DNA of 64,000 nt from Chloroflexota bacterium (GCA_021324795.1 JAJPIK010000030.1:124001-188000), one strand, 5' to 3'. Counted from the stretch's first letter, positions 8,811-17,351 are shown. Notes: a model not told the origin generated them from the sequence alone. Translations and numbers: made by a program.

Positions 8811-10205
8811 TTAACTGTTCGCCAACCCCTTTCCCCAGCTATAGGTTTTCAAGTAGGGATCCGGCTGGATCGAATCTCCGGAGTTCCAGATCACATCAAA
8901 CTGGCCGTCCGGCCGCGCTTTGCCGATGTAGGCTTTCTCCCAGATGTGCTGGTTGTTGTCGTCGATTCTGACGGTCCCTTGCGGCGCATCGAACGTGAGA
9001 CCCTTCGCCGCTTCCCGTACTTTCGCCACGTCAGTCGCGCCAGCCTTTTCGACCGACTTGGCCCATAAGTAGACCGCAGTGTAGGCGTGCTCGATCGGAT
9101 CGTCCGTTACCTGATCAGCGCCGTAGCGCTTCTGGAAGTTCTGGACAAACGTCGTGTTCGCGGGCAGATCCATGGTTTGAAAGTAATTCCACGCTGTGAG
9201 ATGGCCGACCATATTCTTGGCACCAATGCCCTTGACCTCGACCTCGGCGACGCTCACCGACATCGTCGGAAGCTTATCCGCGGTAATCCCAGCATCGGCA
9301 AGCTGCTTGAAGAAGGCGACGTTGCTGTCGCCGTTCAAGGTATTGAAGACCACGTCTGGATTAGCGGCGGTAATTTTGCTGATGATCGTGCTGAAATCCG
9401 TGGCGCCAAGCGGGGTATAGTCTTCGCCGACCATCGCGGCCTTCTCCGCCGCGAGCTGGGCTTTGATAATCTTGTTCGCCGTTCGTGGAAACACGTAATC
9501 AGAACCGAGCAGATAGAACTTGGTTCGCTTTTGTTGAAGCAGATAGGTCACCGCGGGGATGATTTGCTGGTTCGGCGGTGCACAAATGTAGAAGATATTC
9601 GGAGACTGCTCGAGGCCTTCGTACTGAACCGGATAATACAACAGGCCATTAAGCTGCTCGACCACCGGCAGCACCGCCTTTCGGCTAGCCGAAGTCCAGC
9701 AACCGAAGATCGCGGCGACCTTCTTGTCCTGCAATAAGAGCTTTGCCTTTTCGGCAAACGTCGGCCAATCCGAAGCACCATCTTCGATGATTGGCTCGAT
9801 CTTCTTCCCTAGCACACCGCCGCGCGCATTAATCTCGTCAATGGCCATCAGCTCGGCGTTTTTGACCGCGACCTCGCTGATCGCCATGGTGCCGCTGAGC
9901 GAATGGAGGATGCCAACCTGGATCGCCCCACTGGTCGAGGTGGTAAGGGGGGCCGTGGCGACGGTTGCGCTCGCTGGCATCGTCGTCGCAGTAGTCACGC
10001 TCGTTGGTGATGACGCGGGTGCCGTTGGCGCCGTCGTCACGCTTGCTGCCGATCCGGTCGAAGCAGTAGTTGGCGACGGGGGAGCGGTGCTAGCGCCACA
10101 GGCGCTCAGGATGGCTCCAATTGAGATGCTCCCGGCGAACGCTCCACCGATTCTCAGTAGTCGCCGACGATTGGTCTTCGTAGTAATCCCTAGCATGTCC
10201 TTCAA
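8811..10205 (-). CDS. urtA: urea ABC transporter substrate-binding lipoprotein UrtA
   Basis: UrtA captures urea outside the membrane. The N-terminus has twin Arg residues ([10 protein letters not shown]), a hydrophobic stretch and a lipobox LSAC with Cys36, followed by about 60 residues of Ala/Ser/Thr/Pro linker. The mature domain starts near [20 protein letters not shown] and contains [19 protein letters not shown] and [16 protein letters not shown], which are UrtA-specific rather than generic branched-chain amino-acid binding motifs. The start is a TTG at 10205 with GAGGAG in good position; an ATG at 10196 is less well placed. It is the first gene of the urea block. Confidence 0.93.
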   Translation of the reverse strand: MKDMLGITTKTNRRRLLRIGGAFAGSISIGAILSACGASTAPPSPTTASTGSAASVTTAPTAPASSPTSVTTATTMPASATVATAPLTTSTSGAIQVGILHSLSGTMAISEVAVKNAELMAIDEINARGGVLGKKIEPIIEDGASDWPTFAEKAKLLLQDKKVAAIFGCWTSASRKAVLPVVEQLNGLLYYPVQYEGLEQSPNIFYICAPPNQQIIPAVTYLLQQKRTKFYLLGSDYVFPRTANKIIKAQLAAEKAAMVGEDYTPLGATDFSTIISKITAANPDVVFNTLNGDSNVAFFKQLADAGITADKLPTMSVSVAEVEVKGIGAKNMVGHLTAWNYFQTMDLPANTTFVQNFQKRYGADQVTDDPIEHAYTAVYLWAKSVEKAGATDVAKVREAAKGLTFDAPQGTVRIDDNNQHIWEKAYIGKARPDGQFDVIWNSGDSIQPDPYLKTYSWGKGLANS

Positions 10206-10473
10206 CGTTCGCTCCTCATCGCGAGTTTTTAGCCTGAACTGTACTCGGCGGGGCTGGACACCTCTGGGGCTCGCGCTACAGATTCTCCTTTTCTCCTTGC
10301 CCCGGTAAATACCCCCAGACTAGCAACGGCTTTAAGCTCATCCATCAATGTCTTGCTTGGCTTTTAGCCGTTCGCTTTGACAAGTCTACGGCCGGGTAAG
10401 GGCCATTCGATACGGCCCACGAGTCCAAACATTGTCAACGAATCTTGTGCAGCGGATCTGAATTCGTAAGGAG
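10206..10473 (-). promoter_or_regulatory. long leader/promoter region of the urt-ure operon
   Basis: About 270 bases separate urtA from the promoter of the divergent gene. On the minus strand a TTGACA hexamer occurs at 10438-10433, but no good -10 box lies 17 bases after it, so the start of transcription is unsure. The leader contains a GGGGC...GCCCC pairing around 10260-10310. I compared it with guanidine-I and cobalamin riboswitch consensus from memory and saw no convincing match. No coding region is evident. Confidence 0.35.
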
Positions 10474-10482
10474 TGTTATAAT
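10474..10482 (+). promoter_or_regulatory. extended -10 promoter for the orphan gene at 10529
   Basis: The sequence TGTTATAAT is a perfect extended -10 element (TGN followed by TATAAT). Transcription would start near 10489, about 40 bases before the preferred start codon. No clear -35 is present, as expected for extended -10 promoters. Confidence 0.65.
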
Positions 10483-10528
10483 CTGGTTGTTATGGATATG
10501 CGATTGTGCCAATGGAACTCGCGCCACC

Positions 10529-11728
10529 GTGTCTGAAGGATTATTCCGGGGCGCCGACCGAGAATCTCTCCAAAGCCTGCCACGGCTCACCCCGCAAGAC
10601 CGCCAAGCATTGGAGCACATCCTCTGGCTTGCTCCGGACGTCGCGATCTCGACCGCTTCCGCTGTCTTGCGTTCGAACCAGCCGCAGATACAGCAGCTTC
10701 TCTTTGCCGAGCGTCGCCCCGGGCCGGTCGCGCAGGTCGGTATGCTGGCGCGTGCCCTTTGTTATCTTGGCTTGGCAATGTCGGCACCGGGGCAAGGGAA
10801 GATTTTGCCGATCCTCACGCGTGAGCACATTCGCCAGGTGGACGATCGCGTGCGCGTGTTATTGCAATCCTGGGGACGAGCAACGCTGATCGGCACGCGG
10901 GAAATGGTCGAATCAGAGGTGATTCCTGACCGCGAGCTGCGAGGCTTGCTCGACGCGCTTGTCGAACGGGTAGTACGCCGAACCATGCAGGACCCGAGAT
11001 GGATCCGGGCCGTCGTCTACAGCGAAGCCGCCGCATTCTACGCGGTCCTTGATCTTGCGTGTGCCGAGCAATTCGGCAAGGTGGTCGATCTGGAGTCGAT
11101 CAATCAAGAATTTGCTCGAATTATTGACACCCGGGCGCTGCTGCTCAATACGTTCGCCGCGGAGAATTCCACCAGGCAATTTGACGCGGCTCGCCAACGT
11201 GAACACATTGAGCGGCTACGACGATTCGGCTGGCAAGAATTCCAGTTGAGTGCCGGGCGAACACTTCGAGAGATCGCCAGTGAGGCCCGTGATCGGGGAC
11301 TAACGGCCAGCACCACCTTTGCTCTCAGCGACGAATGGGAGCAGCACAGAGCGAGCGAGCCGACCAACGGCCATCGCTATTTCGTGCGCCCGACCCTTCT
11401 TCCTGATTCAGAAGGACTGGCGCTCTGGGCCCAAGAAGAGCGCCTGAAGCCGCTGCAAAAGATGCTGGCCGGTGACCAGGTCGAAACCGGTCTGCGACTG
11501 GGTCTGGGAACGGTCGAGTTCTTTCTCGAGTACATCGTCCGTACCAATCAGCATAGCTTCCTCGATGGCCGTTGGACCCGCACTGCCAATCGCTTCGATG
11601 GCATGCAAACCCGTTTTGGCGCGGTCACGTCCGGCAGTTACGCGATCACAATCTTCCCGGGCGCGCGCTGGGATGCTTCTGTTGGAGTATGTCCGGTCAT
11701 CGAGGTCGTTGTCGAGAGTGACGAGTAA
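10529..11728 (+). CDS. hypothetical protein, divergent from urtA
   Basis: I do not recognise this family. The product is about 399 aa, soluble, rich in Arg, Glu and Leu, mostly helical in appearance, with no signal peptide or membrane segment and a run LDALVERVVRRTMQDPRWI near the middle. The C-terminal region has TRFGAVTSGSYAITIFPGA, which looks like beta structure. The GTG at 10529 is chosen because the promoter at 10474-10482 excludes upstream starts; no strong ribosome binding site precedes it. It is transcribed away from the urea genes and converges on bioY with a gap of 10 bases. Confidence 0.75.
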   Translation: MSEGLFRGADRESLQSLPRLTPQDRQALEHILWLAPDVAISTASAVLRSNQPQIQQLLFAERRPGPVAQVGMLARALCYLGLAMSAPGQGKILPILTREHIRQVDDRVRVLLQSWGRATLIGTREMVESEVIPDRELRGLLDALVERVVRRTMQDPRWIRAVVYSEAAAFYAVLDLACAEQFGKVVDLESINQEFARIIDTRALLLNTFAAENSTRQFDAARQREHIERLRRFGWQEFQLSAGRTLREIASEARDRGLTASTTFALSDEWEQHRASEPTNGHRYFVRPTLLPDSEGLALWAQEERLKPLQKMLAGDQVETGLRLGLGTVEFFLEYIVRTNQHSFLDGRWTRTANRFDGMQTRFGAVTSGSYAITIFPGARWDASVGVCPVIEVVVESDE

Positions 11729-11738
11729 TCGCTTCTTA

Positions 11739-12317
11739 CTAGTCGCCGCGCCAACGGACAATCGTCCAGCGAGCCGAGGGAACCACTCCGGCCGCGATTG
11801 CGCTCTTGAGGGCGTCACCGGGGAGAAAAGGCAGGACGCCCTGGGCAATTGCCACCGACAAGCCGCCCGGAACCACACGGCTGAGCCAGACGGCGCCAAA
11901 AGGGTAGATCAACGCGCTGCCGAGCAGCATCACAATGAAAGTCGCGAGCGGAGAGCGCAGGCCCCGACGCTCACCCAGCCAACCGACCAGCGCCGCACAG
12001 GCAACGAAACCAATCAAGTAGCCCCCGGTCGGTCCGAGCAAGACCGCGAGCCCAGCGTTGCCGCCGGCGAAGACGGGTAGCCCAGCCACGCCCTCGGCAA
12101 TATAAGCGACCTGCGAGGCTGCTCCTCGGCGCGGACCAAGCGCAGCCCCGGCCAGCAGCACTAGCAGAGTCTGAGCGGTGATCGGGACGGGACTGAATGG
12201 AAGATAGACGGCAATACGGGCAGCAACCGCAGTAAGGTTAGCAAACAGCAAGATCAGGATAACGTCGATCGCGACCGACGTCGCGGTGCGATCCAGAGTG
12301 CGTGTAGATGCAAACAT
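11739..12317 (-). CDS. bioY: biotin transporter substrate-binding component BioY
   Basis: BioY is the S-component of an ECF-type biotin importer. The 192-aa product has about six membrane segments and the conserved stretches LPFSPVPITAQTLLVLLAGA and LGPRRGAASQVAYIAEGVAG, then GPTGGYLIGFVACAALVGWL. No ATPase or EcfT component is adjacent, so it either works alone or uses a shared energising module. Imported biotin would serve the carboxylase at 31705-35477. ATG at 12317 follows GGGGAAG. An inverted repeat just upstream suggests repression. Confidence 0.93.
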   Translation of the reverse strand: MFASTRTLDRTATSVAIDVILILLFANLTAVAARIAVYLPFSPVPITAQTLLVLLAGAALGPRRGAASQVAYIAEGVAGLPVFAGGNAGLAVLLGPTGGYLIGFVACAALVGWLGERRGLRSPLATFIVMLLGSALIYPFGAVWLSRVVPGGLSVAIAQGVLPFLPGDALKSAIAAGVVPSARWTIVRWRGD

Positions 12318-12332
12318 GATTGCTTCCCCATT

Positions 12333-12356
12333 AGTGTTATCACTTAGATTAACACT
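12333..12356 (-). promoter_or_regulatory. inverted repeat operator before bioY
   Basis: AGTGTTA and TAACACT form a perfect 7-base inverted repeat with a 10-base spacer, 16 bases from the bioY start and abutting the ribosome binding site. The size and sequence do not fit the usual BirA box (larger spacing) or BioR site, so the regulator is unknown. An operator controlling biotin uptake is the natural inference. Confidence 0.5.
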
Positions 12357-12426
12357 TGGGGCCGACTGCCGTCACGGCTTTTATGCTGGTTTTGTAACGT
12401 GTGTACAGGGATCTCCAACCACTCCG

Positions 12427-12435
12427 TGCTATAGT
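12427..12435 (+). promoter_or_regulatory. extended -10 promoter for the HAD gene
   Basis: TGCTATAGT matches the extended -10 form seen repeatedly in this window. Start of transcription would fall near 12442, leaving a leader of about 34 bases with AGGAGAGGAAC before the GTG. Confidence 0.6.
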
Positions 12436-12475
12436 AGTCGCGCCTGAAAGAGGTCTTCTAGGAGAGGAACTAAAC

Positions 12476-13294
12476 GTGCCGGACATTCGCCTTCTCGTTC
12501 TTGACGTGGACGGAACTTTAATTGGCCAAAGCGGTGAGCCATCCCCGCGCGTCTGCTCTGCCCTGGCAGCGGCCCAACGGGCCGGCGTTCAGGTATCGCT
12601 TTGTAGTGGTCGCTCACTCGCCTCGTGCGTGCCGATCGCTCGCTCTCTTGGCTTGAATGGTCCGCACGTCGTCTTCAATGGTGCATTGGTCAAGGATCCT
12701 GACCAGACCACCGCGATCCTCCGGAAACCCCTCCCCAGCTCGTCGCTCGACTACCTCATCCGACGTGGACGTGAGGCCGGCCTGTGCCTCGAGCTGTACA
12801 CCGAAGATACCCACTTCGTCGAGCGTGAATGGCAGGAGTCCCGCCTCCACGCCATCTCGATTCACGTTACCTACGAGTTCACGAGCTTCGATCGGTTCTT
12901 TGGAAGGCACGACGTAATCAAGGCTCAGATTATCACGGCCAATGACCAGGCGCGCGCCGCGACCCGCCAGCTCGCCGGGGAGCTCACCGGTCAGCTTGCC
13001 TTCAGCATCGCGATTCCGATGGCCCCCTGCGAAAATATGGAATGCGTTAACGTCGTCGACCGATCGGTCTCAAAAGGCGCGGCAGTTCGTGCTCTGATCG
13101 AGCACTTCGGCTTACGACGCGAACAGGTAGCTGGAGCCGGCGATGCTTTAAACGACTTACCAATGTTCGAAGAAGTGGGGCTACGCATCGCCATGGGTAA
13201 CGCCGACGACCGGCTAAAAGCCATCGCCGACCGAATCTGCCCTGACGTCGATCAAGACGGGCTAGCAGTCGCAGTGGAGGAGATGCTCGGTTGA
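12476..13294 (+). CDS. Cof-type HAD-IIB family phosphatase
   Basis: This is a haloacid dehalogenase superfamily hydrolase of the Cof/YbiV type, likely a sugar-phosphate or nucleotide phosphatase. Motif I is LDVDGT with the nucleophile Asp, motif II SGRS, the Lys motif is VSKGAAVRALIEHF, and motif III/IV is GAGDALNDLPMFEEVG. The C2 cap sits in between. The GTG at 12476 is supported by a strong purine-rich ribosome binding site (GGAGAGG) 6-8 bases upstream, and gives 272 aa, the normal size. The substrate cannot be told from sequence. Confidence 0.88.
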   Translation: MPDIRLLVLDVDGTLIGQSGEPSPRVCSALAAAQRAGVQVSLCSGRSLASCVPIARSLGLNGPHVVFNGALVKDPDQTTAILRKPLPSSSLDYLIRRGREAGLCLELYTEDTHFVEREWQESRLHAISIHVTYEFTSFDRFFGRHDVIKAQIITANDQARAATRQLAGELTGQLAFSIAIPMAPCENMECVNVVDRSVSKGAAVRALIEHFGLRREQVAGAGDALNDLPMFEEVGLRIAMGNADDRLKAIADRICPDVDQDGLAVAVEEMLG

Positions 13295-13317
13295 GCGAGC
13301 GTCGCTGAATTGTCAGG

Positions 13318-14496
13318 TCAGTGGACCGTATTATAGTCGCCGAGCATCTGGGGAATGATCGAGCCGGCAATATTGAACGGCGCCCAACGGTCAGAGGTGA
13401 ATAGCCCGAAGACCGTCATCCCTAAGACATAAGGGTCTGGATTGATTTGATCGGCGTACCAGATGAAGTCCTGAGCCATCGACGTATCGTCGGTCACACC
13501 GCGCCAGCCGTTGTACAAGCCGACCTCGGTGATAATAAACGGACCGGACTTGATCCCGGCGGCTTCGAGCGCCTGGTGAATCTGACGATAGTAGAAGATC
13601 TGGCTGGCTGCTTTGGGATCACGCAACGACCTGATGCCGTCGTCAGGATAGGCGTGAACGCCAAAGTAACGACTCGCTTCAATTGCCCCGGCGAAGTACT
13701 TCGGATAAAGGTTCGCCGGCACGCTCCGCGGCCCATCGTTTCCGGCCACGGCAGCAATGCCGTAGTGATCTTGAAGCTGATGAGCAAACGCGACCTGAAA
13801 CGTATTATAGGCTATCAGGTTGGAAGGGTCCTCCCCATGCGAAACTTCGTTGTAGCTCATCCAGGCGTTGACAATGCCCTTTAACGGCACGGCGGTCGCC
13901 GCTACCCGATCGGCAAACGCGGTCCCACGCACGGCCGGATTATCGAGCGGCTGCGATGTCGCGTAAATTCGCCCGATGATGAACGCCTTGGGGAACATCT
14001 GTCGCACCTGTTTCGCGAAGTCAACCGTCGGATCCATCAACAGGATGACCGAAGGGCGTGCTTCGTCCAGGTCAGAGAGCATCGCACCACCGCTATCATA
14101 TACGCCAAGACCGAGCTTCGTGATCCGAATCGGGCCACGCGTCGGGGTCGGCTTTGGGGTCGGCGCCCGAGTTGCAGGCGCAGGGATCGGCGTAGCGGTC
14201 GGCACTGGCGCGTTCGCGACGACTGGACCGCTGGGTAGGTTGTTCGGAACGCCTGGCAAATAGACCCGGGTTGGCCTGGAGGGAGTCGGCGTCGGCGCGA
14301 CGGTCACACCGACGGTCGGAATTCTGCTTGATACCGGCGTCGCCTTGCCCGGGCTGCTCAGCGGAGCCGGCACCTGAATTTCGGGGATTGTTGACGATTG
14401 CCCTGGCGCAATGATCCGGACGTAAACGGCCAAACCAAGCAAGATCACGACCGCCACCAGGGCGACGACTAAGGCGGGCGGACGACGGAGACGCAA
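13318..14496 (-). CDS. surface-anchored glycoside-hydrolase-like protein
   Basis: The N-terminus has a basic start and one membrane segment (about residues 8-28), then roughly 85 residues of Pro/Thr linker, then a TIM-barrel-like domain from about residue 122. Two glutamates sit where clan GH-A enzymes have the acid/base and nucleophile: Glu217 in AWMSYNEVSHGE and Glu324 in FIITEVGLYNGWRG. It is probably held outside the membrane and acts on polysaccharide, though the substrate is unknown. The start is TTG at 14496, one base after the stop of the upstream gene and with no good ribosome binding site, so translation probably depends on coupling. Confidence 0.75.
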   Translation of the reverse strand: MRLRRPPALVVALVAVVILLGLAVYVRIIAPGQSSTIPEIQVPAPLSSPGKATPVSSRIPTVGVTVAPTPTPSRPTRVYLPGVPNNLPSGPVVANAPVPTATPIPAPATRAPTPKPTPTRGPIRITKLGLGVYDSGGAMLSDLDEARPSVILLMDPTVDFAKQVRQMFPKAFIIGRIYATSQPLDNPAVRGTAFADRVAATAVPLKGIVNAWMSYNEVSHGEDPSNLIAYNTFQVAFAHQLQDHYGIAAVAGNDGPRSVPANLYPKYFAGAIEASRYFGVHAYPDDGIRSLRDPKAASQIFYYRQIHQALEAAGIKSGPFIITEVGLYNGWRGVTDDTSMAQDFIWYADQINPDPYVLGMTVFGLFTSDRWAPFNIAGSIIPQMLGDYNTVH

Positions 14497-14497
14497 A

Positions 14498-14740
14498 TTA
14501 AATCTGGAGGGTCAAAAATTCTTTCATAAACTCGTAAAGCTGAGCGCGATCGCTGGGATCAGCAGGCTGTAAACCATAATGGTTGACGATCAGGACCGAC
14601 TGGGCTCGCCACTCCTGCCAACATTTTTCGCAGATCTGTTCATAGACGGCTCGCCCCAGCTCACCGGAGACCGGTGGCTTTGCCAGCCTCGTCCCGACCA
14701 GACCGCAGCGCACGCAATTGACTTGAGGCGCGTCTGTCAC
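14498..14740 (-). CDS. YggX-like iron-trafficking/oxidative-protection protein
   Basis: The 80-aa product resembles the YggX family that protects Fe-S clusters. Matching blocks are PPVSGELGRAVYEQICEKCW, then QEWRAQSVLIVNHYGLQP and the C-terminal FMKEFLTLQ. Unlike the proteobacterial family, it has two CxxC pairs (CVRC near the start, CEKC in the centre), a pattern that could bind zinc or iron. The GTG at 14740 is chosen because GAGGTGG precedes it; the frame stays open upstream. It is followed after one base by the surface glycoside-hydrolase-like gene, an odd pairing. Confidence 0.7.
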   Translation of the reverse strand: MTDAPQVNCVRCGLVGTRLAKPPVSGELGRAVYEQICEKCWQEWRAQSVLIVNHYGLQPADPSDRAQLYEFMKEFLTLQI

Positions 14741-14820
14741 CTTGCCACCTCGATAACGCGATGGTCCATTTCTCGTATCAACGCCCATGGTATCACGGAC
14801 GGGCCAAGGTTCACAACTTC

Positions 14821-14849
14821 TTGCAAACTTGTTCAAGATGATGTATAAT
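14821..14849 (+). promoter_or_regulatory. sigma-70-type promoter for the zinc-ribbon gene
   Basis: TTGCAA at 14821-14826 and TATAAT at 14844-14849 are separated by exactly 17 bases. The transcript would have a leader of about 130 bases before the TTG at 14990. The leader has no fold that I recognise. Confidence 0.7.
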
Positions 14850-14989
14850 TAAACCGGAAATCCAAGCTGGTCATCAGGTAAGAACGACGTCGGTAGACTG
14901 AAAGCCATCTGTGATTTGAAGTCTCCCCTAATTCGGTCCGCGACCGCAAGGGTTCCGTACTTTTCTGCATGACCTCAGGAGGTCAGTCG

Positions 14990-15328
14990 TTGCTCTCATC
15001 CTATCAAGATCGGGTTCTTACCTGTAAAGATTGTGGAACCCAGTTCGTGTTTACCGCCGGGGAGCAAGAGTTCTTCGCTAGTCGCGGCTTGATGCACCCA
15101 CCCGGACGATGCCCGACCTGTCGCGCTGATCGTAAGGCTCGACTCGGCTCGGAGAGGACCAGCTCTAGCTCGAACGACTCGGGCTACGGCCGCGAGCGCT
15201 CCCAGCGGGAGATGCATCCTGCCGTGTGCTCGAATTGCGGCAAGGATACCCTCGTTCCGTTCCTCCCTCGCGGTGATAAGCCGGTCTACTGTAGCTCGTG
15301 CTTCGAGCAAGTGCGCAGCTACCGATAG
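14990..15328 (+). CDS. double zinc-ribbon protein
   Basis: The protein has two zinc-binding modules. The first reads LTCKDCGTQFVFTAGEQEFF and then CPTCR, the probable zinc-ribbon domain found in many Chloroflexota and Firmicutes. After a Ser/Arg-rich linker, the second reads AVCSNCGKDTLVPFLPRG and YCSSCF. It is a small cytoplasmic protein of unknown role, possibly nucleic-acid or protein binding. The TTG at 14990 is favoured over the ATG at 14969 because AGGAGGT lies between them, 6 bases before the TTG. A strong terminator follows. Confidence 0.85.
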   Translation: MLSSYQDRVLTCKDCGTQFVFTAGEQEFFASRGLMHPPGRCPTCRADRKARLGSERTSSSSNDSGYGRERSQREMHPAVCSNCGKDTLVPFLPRGDKPVYCSSCFEQVRSYR

Positions 15329-15380
15329 ACACTCATCGGGCGCTCACTGTCTTAAAAGGCAGTGAGCAAGGACGGCTGAC

Positions 15381-15422
15381 AAAAAGAAAGCCACTACGTC
15401 TTAACGTAGTGGCTTTCTTTTT
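15381..15422. terminator. bidirectional intrinsic terminator
   Basis: A near-perfect 19-bp stem pairs 15381-15399 with 15404-15422 around the loop CTTA. The stem ends in A-runs on the left and T-runs on the right, so it can stop transcripts from both the zinc-ribbon gene and the converging RlpA-type gene. A second stem without a T-run (GCTCACTG/CAGTGAGC) lies at 15341-15366. Confidence 0.9.
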
Positions 15423-15432
15423 GTCGCTGTGT

Positions 15433-16983
15433 CTAGTCGCCGTCGTCGAGTGCTTCGACCTGTATGCCGATCACGCCAATGCTGGGATCGGCGAGACGCG
15501 CAAACGCCGCGTAGCTCAAGTCGAGCAGATCCGGATAACGGAATCCACCGCGATCGGTTACGACCACCACAATGCTCTGCCCCGTGGTCAAGCGAGTCAC
15601 CCGGACGTGCGTGCCGAGCGAAAATACATTCGCTGCCGTCGTATTGGGATTTGACATGTCGAACGGCCGGCCATTACTCATCGTCTGACCGTTGAAGCTC
15701 GCACCGTACCACGTCGCCAGCCCCTGAAGGATCCGATGCCGATTCAAGCGCGTCGAGGCTACTGGATGAGGCTCACTTTGGACTAGTGTTCTGCTAGGTG
15801 CGGGCGAAGGGGAAACTGCGACCGTTTCTCTCGGAGATTTCAAGGTCACTGACACCGTTTGCGTAACGCTTGCCCGGCTCAAGTCAACCCTCGTCGTCGA
15901 AGCCTCTGAGACACCAGCTTTGCCAGCTACTGAGACCGGCAACGGAGCCGCCAATGTTGGCGGAGCCGGAGGCGGGGGCGCAGCTAACGGCGCGGAAGGT
16001 GTTGCCGGCGGCACCATAGGCCCCTTCGTCGTCACAGCGGTAGACACGTTCCCACTTACCCGAGCCGTCCCATTGACCGTCGCGACCGACATCGCGGGAA
16101 GCGGGGAGGTAACGGGGGGCGCCGCGGCTGCCACTGACAGCGTTGGCTGAACCGGTACCGGCTCGGAATGGATTGGCGATGAGGCTGGCGGGCTCGCGGT
16201 CATCCGGGTAGGAGAGGAAAATGACGGAATTAATGGAGAAGCGGAGTTGACATTTGGACTACTTCCCCCGAGCAACGCATCGGATGGAACAAAGCCGAGA
16301 TCTTTGAATAAATCACCCGCTAGTCCGATACTAACCCCTCGGCTGTCCGCCCACGATACCGGTGACTTCCAGTGATACATCACGACTCGCTGAAATCGAA
16401 TCGCAGTGTAGGATCCAAAGTCCTGAATTGAGGACGTGGGGAGACCGTACACCGCGTAATAGTCAGGTGTATCAAAGTATCGCTGAAAGAACGATGGATC
16501 GGCACGAAGCCAGAGAAAGCGATAGTGAGCGAGGCTAAGGAAGGAAAGCGGTTGAACTTCGTAGGGACTTTTTTCTGATCTTGGAGCCAAATGAGATGCA
16601 AACAGCCAGTCATCTTTACCGATTTGGCTCAGATAGTCGAAAATGTTGGCGAGCTCCACCTGGTTAGTTGCAGGGTTCCACTGGAGAACAGCACGCTGAG
16701 TTGCTTGAGAAACTCGCCCCCCCCAGACAAAGCGACGTGAGATCGGATAACCAAACTGCTCGACGCCACCGTGCTGGGAATAGAAGGTCCAGAAGGGAAT
16801 TCCTCCTTCGTTGGTCAGCGCATAGCCACCCCCGTCGGGGCCTTGACTCGTTCCGTTGGCCTGGCTGTAGAAGTGTCCCCCCGGAATCGGGTAATCGGCC
16901 GGAGCCTTTCCGCTCGCGGCCACCGGCAATGCACTCGCACTCAAGCCAATGGCGAGGACCAGGGCGGCAATGAATCGTAACAT
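15433..16983 (-). CDS. secreted RlpA-type double-psi beta-barrel protein
   Basis: The product starts with a signal peptide, followed by a region of about 230 residues with repeated WxF/YxxG-type motifs (for example GIPFWTFYSQHGGVEQFGYP) that is common in Chloroflexota secreted proteins. A long Ser/Thr/Pro/Ala linker comes next, and the last 90 residues form an RlpA-like double-psi barrel. In that domain GLATWYGASFNGQTMSNGRP and VTDRGGFRYPDLLDLS carry the conserved His-less glycan-binding core and the catalytic-type Asp. It probably acts on peptidoglycan. The ATG at 16983 has AAGGAG 5 bases upstream. Its leader holds a candidate c-di-AMP riboswitch. Confidence 0.85.
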   Translation of the reverse strand: MLRFIAALVLAIGLSASALPVAASGKAPADYPIPGGHFYSQANGTSQGPDGGGYALTNEGGIPFWTFYSQHGGVEQFGYPISRRFVWGGRVSQATQRAVLQWNPATNQVELANIFDYLSQIGKDDWLFASHLAPRSEKSPYEVQPLSFLSLAHYRFLWLRADPSFFQRYFDTPDYYAVYGLPTSSIQDFGSYTAIRFQRVVMYHWKSPVSWADSRGVSIGLAGDLFKDLGFVPSDALLGGSSPNVNSASPLIPSFSSPTRMTASPPASSPIHSEPVPVQPTLSVAAAAPPVTSPLPAMSVATVNGTARVSGNVSTAVTTKGPMVPPATPSAPLAAPPPPAPPTLAAPLPVSVAGKAGVSEASTTRVDLSRASVTQTVSVTLKSPRETVAVSPSPAPSRTLVQSEPHPVASTRLNRHRILQGLATWYGASFNGQTMSNGRPFDMSNPNTTAANVFSLGTHVRVTRLTTGQSIVVVVTDRGGFRYPDLLDLSYAAFARLADPSIGVIGIQVEALDDGD

Positions 16984-17039
16984 AACCACTCCTTAAACAA
17001 AGTTGGTCTTCCTTCCCTTTCGCTCGCGAGAATCCTAAC

Positions 17040-17205
17040 CACCGGCCAGCCTTCTTACTGGTCCTTTAAAAGCATACGGGGTTAGCACGCAATAAGGGGA
17101 GAGAGGGCCAATTTTCCAGTTACACCTCCTTTCCCGTCCGACCTGGCTAGGACCATAGCTGGTGATCCGGTGCTCCAGTCCAGACGAAGGGCTCTACCGA
17201 TGCCT
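17040..17205 (-). ncRNA. candidate c-di-AMP (ydaO/yuaA-type) riboswitch
   Basis: The leader of the RlpA-type gene is about 240 bases long. Near its 3' end the minus strand reads GTGCTAACCCCGTATGC then TTTTAAAGGA, close to the conserved 3' block of the ydaO riboswitch (CAGCTAACCTCGTAGGC in my recollection), at the expected place after a pyrimidine-rich arm. Upstream there is CGGTAGAGCCC, partly like the first conserved box. The central box is poorly matched. Wall-remodelling genes are classical targets, and a c-di-AMP cyclase gene is present at 59618. This is a motif comparison by eye, not a covariance-model hit. Confidence 0.42.
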
Positions 17206-17223
17206 CGTCAGCACGTTGGCCGA

Positions 17224-17251
17224 AGTATAGCACAGCATGTCAACATGTCAA
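17224..17251 (-). promoter_or_regulatory. strong promoter for the RlpA-type gene
   Basis: On the minus strand TTGACA (17251-17246) and TATACT (17229-17224) are 16 bases apart, and TGC directly before the -10 makes an extended element. A second TTGACA lies inside the spacer. Transcription would start near 17217. Confidence 0.75.
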
Positions 17252-17296
17252 CCCTCTTACCAGCCCACCTTGGCTAGACCCGAAACATCCCGTTTC

Positions 17297-17305
17297 TGTT
17301 AAAAT
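17297..17305 (+). promoter_or_regulatory. extended -10 promoter for the isomerase-like gene
   Basis: TGTTAAAAT fits the recurring extended -10 pattern. It sits about 47 bases before the likely start codon at 17352. The rest of the gap from 16984 to 17351 holds the RlpA leader and its promoter, nothing coding. Confidence 0.5.
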
Positions 17306-17351
17306 TAGGTGGCCGAAATTGACCGTGAGTCGGCCGAAGAGGAGATCAGTG

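Noticed and set aside
9087..9737. Long plus-strand frame inside urtA
   Set aside because: It is antisense to a clear lipoprotein gene, has no family motif and no ribosome binding site.
10206..10440. A known riboswitch before urtA
   Set aside because: Guanidine-I and cobalamin consensus blocks were looked for by eye and did not match well enough.
14850..14989. Structured RNA in the zinc-ribbon gene leader
   Set aside because: The 130-base leader shows no fold or conserved block that I can name.
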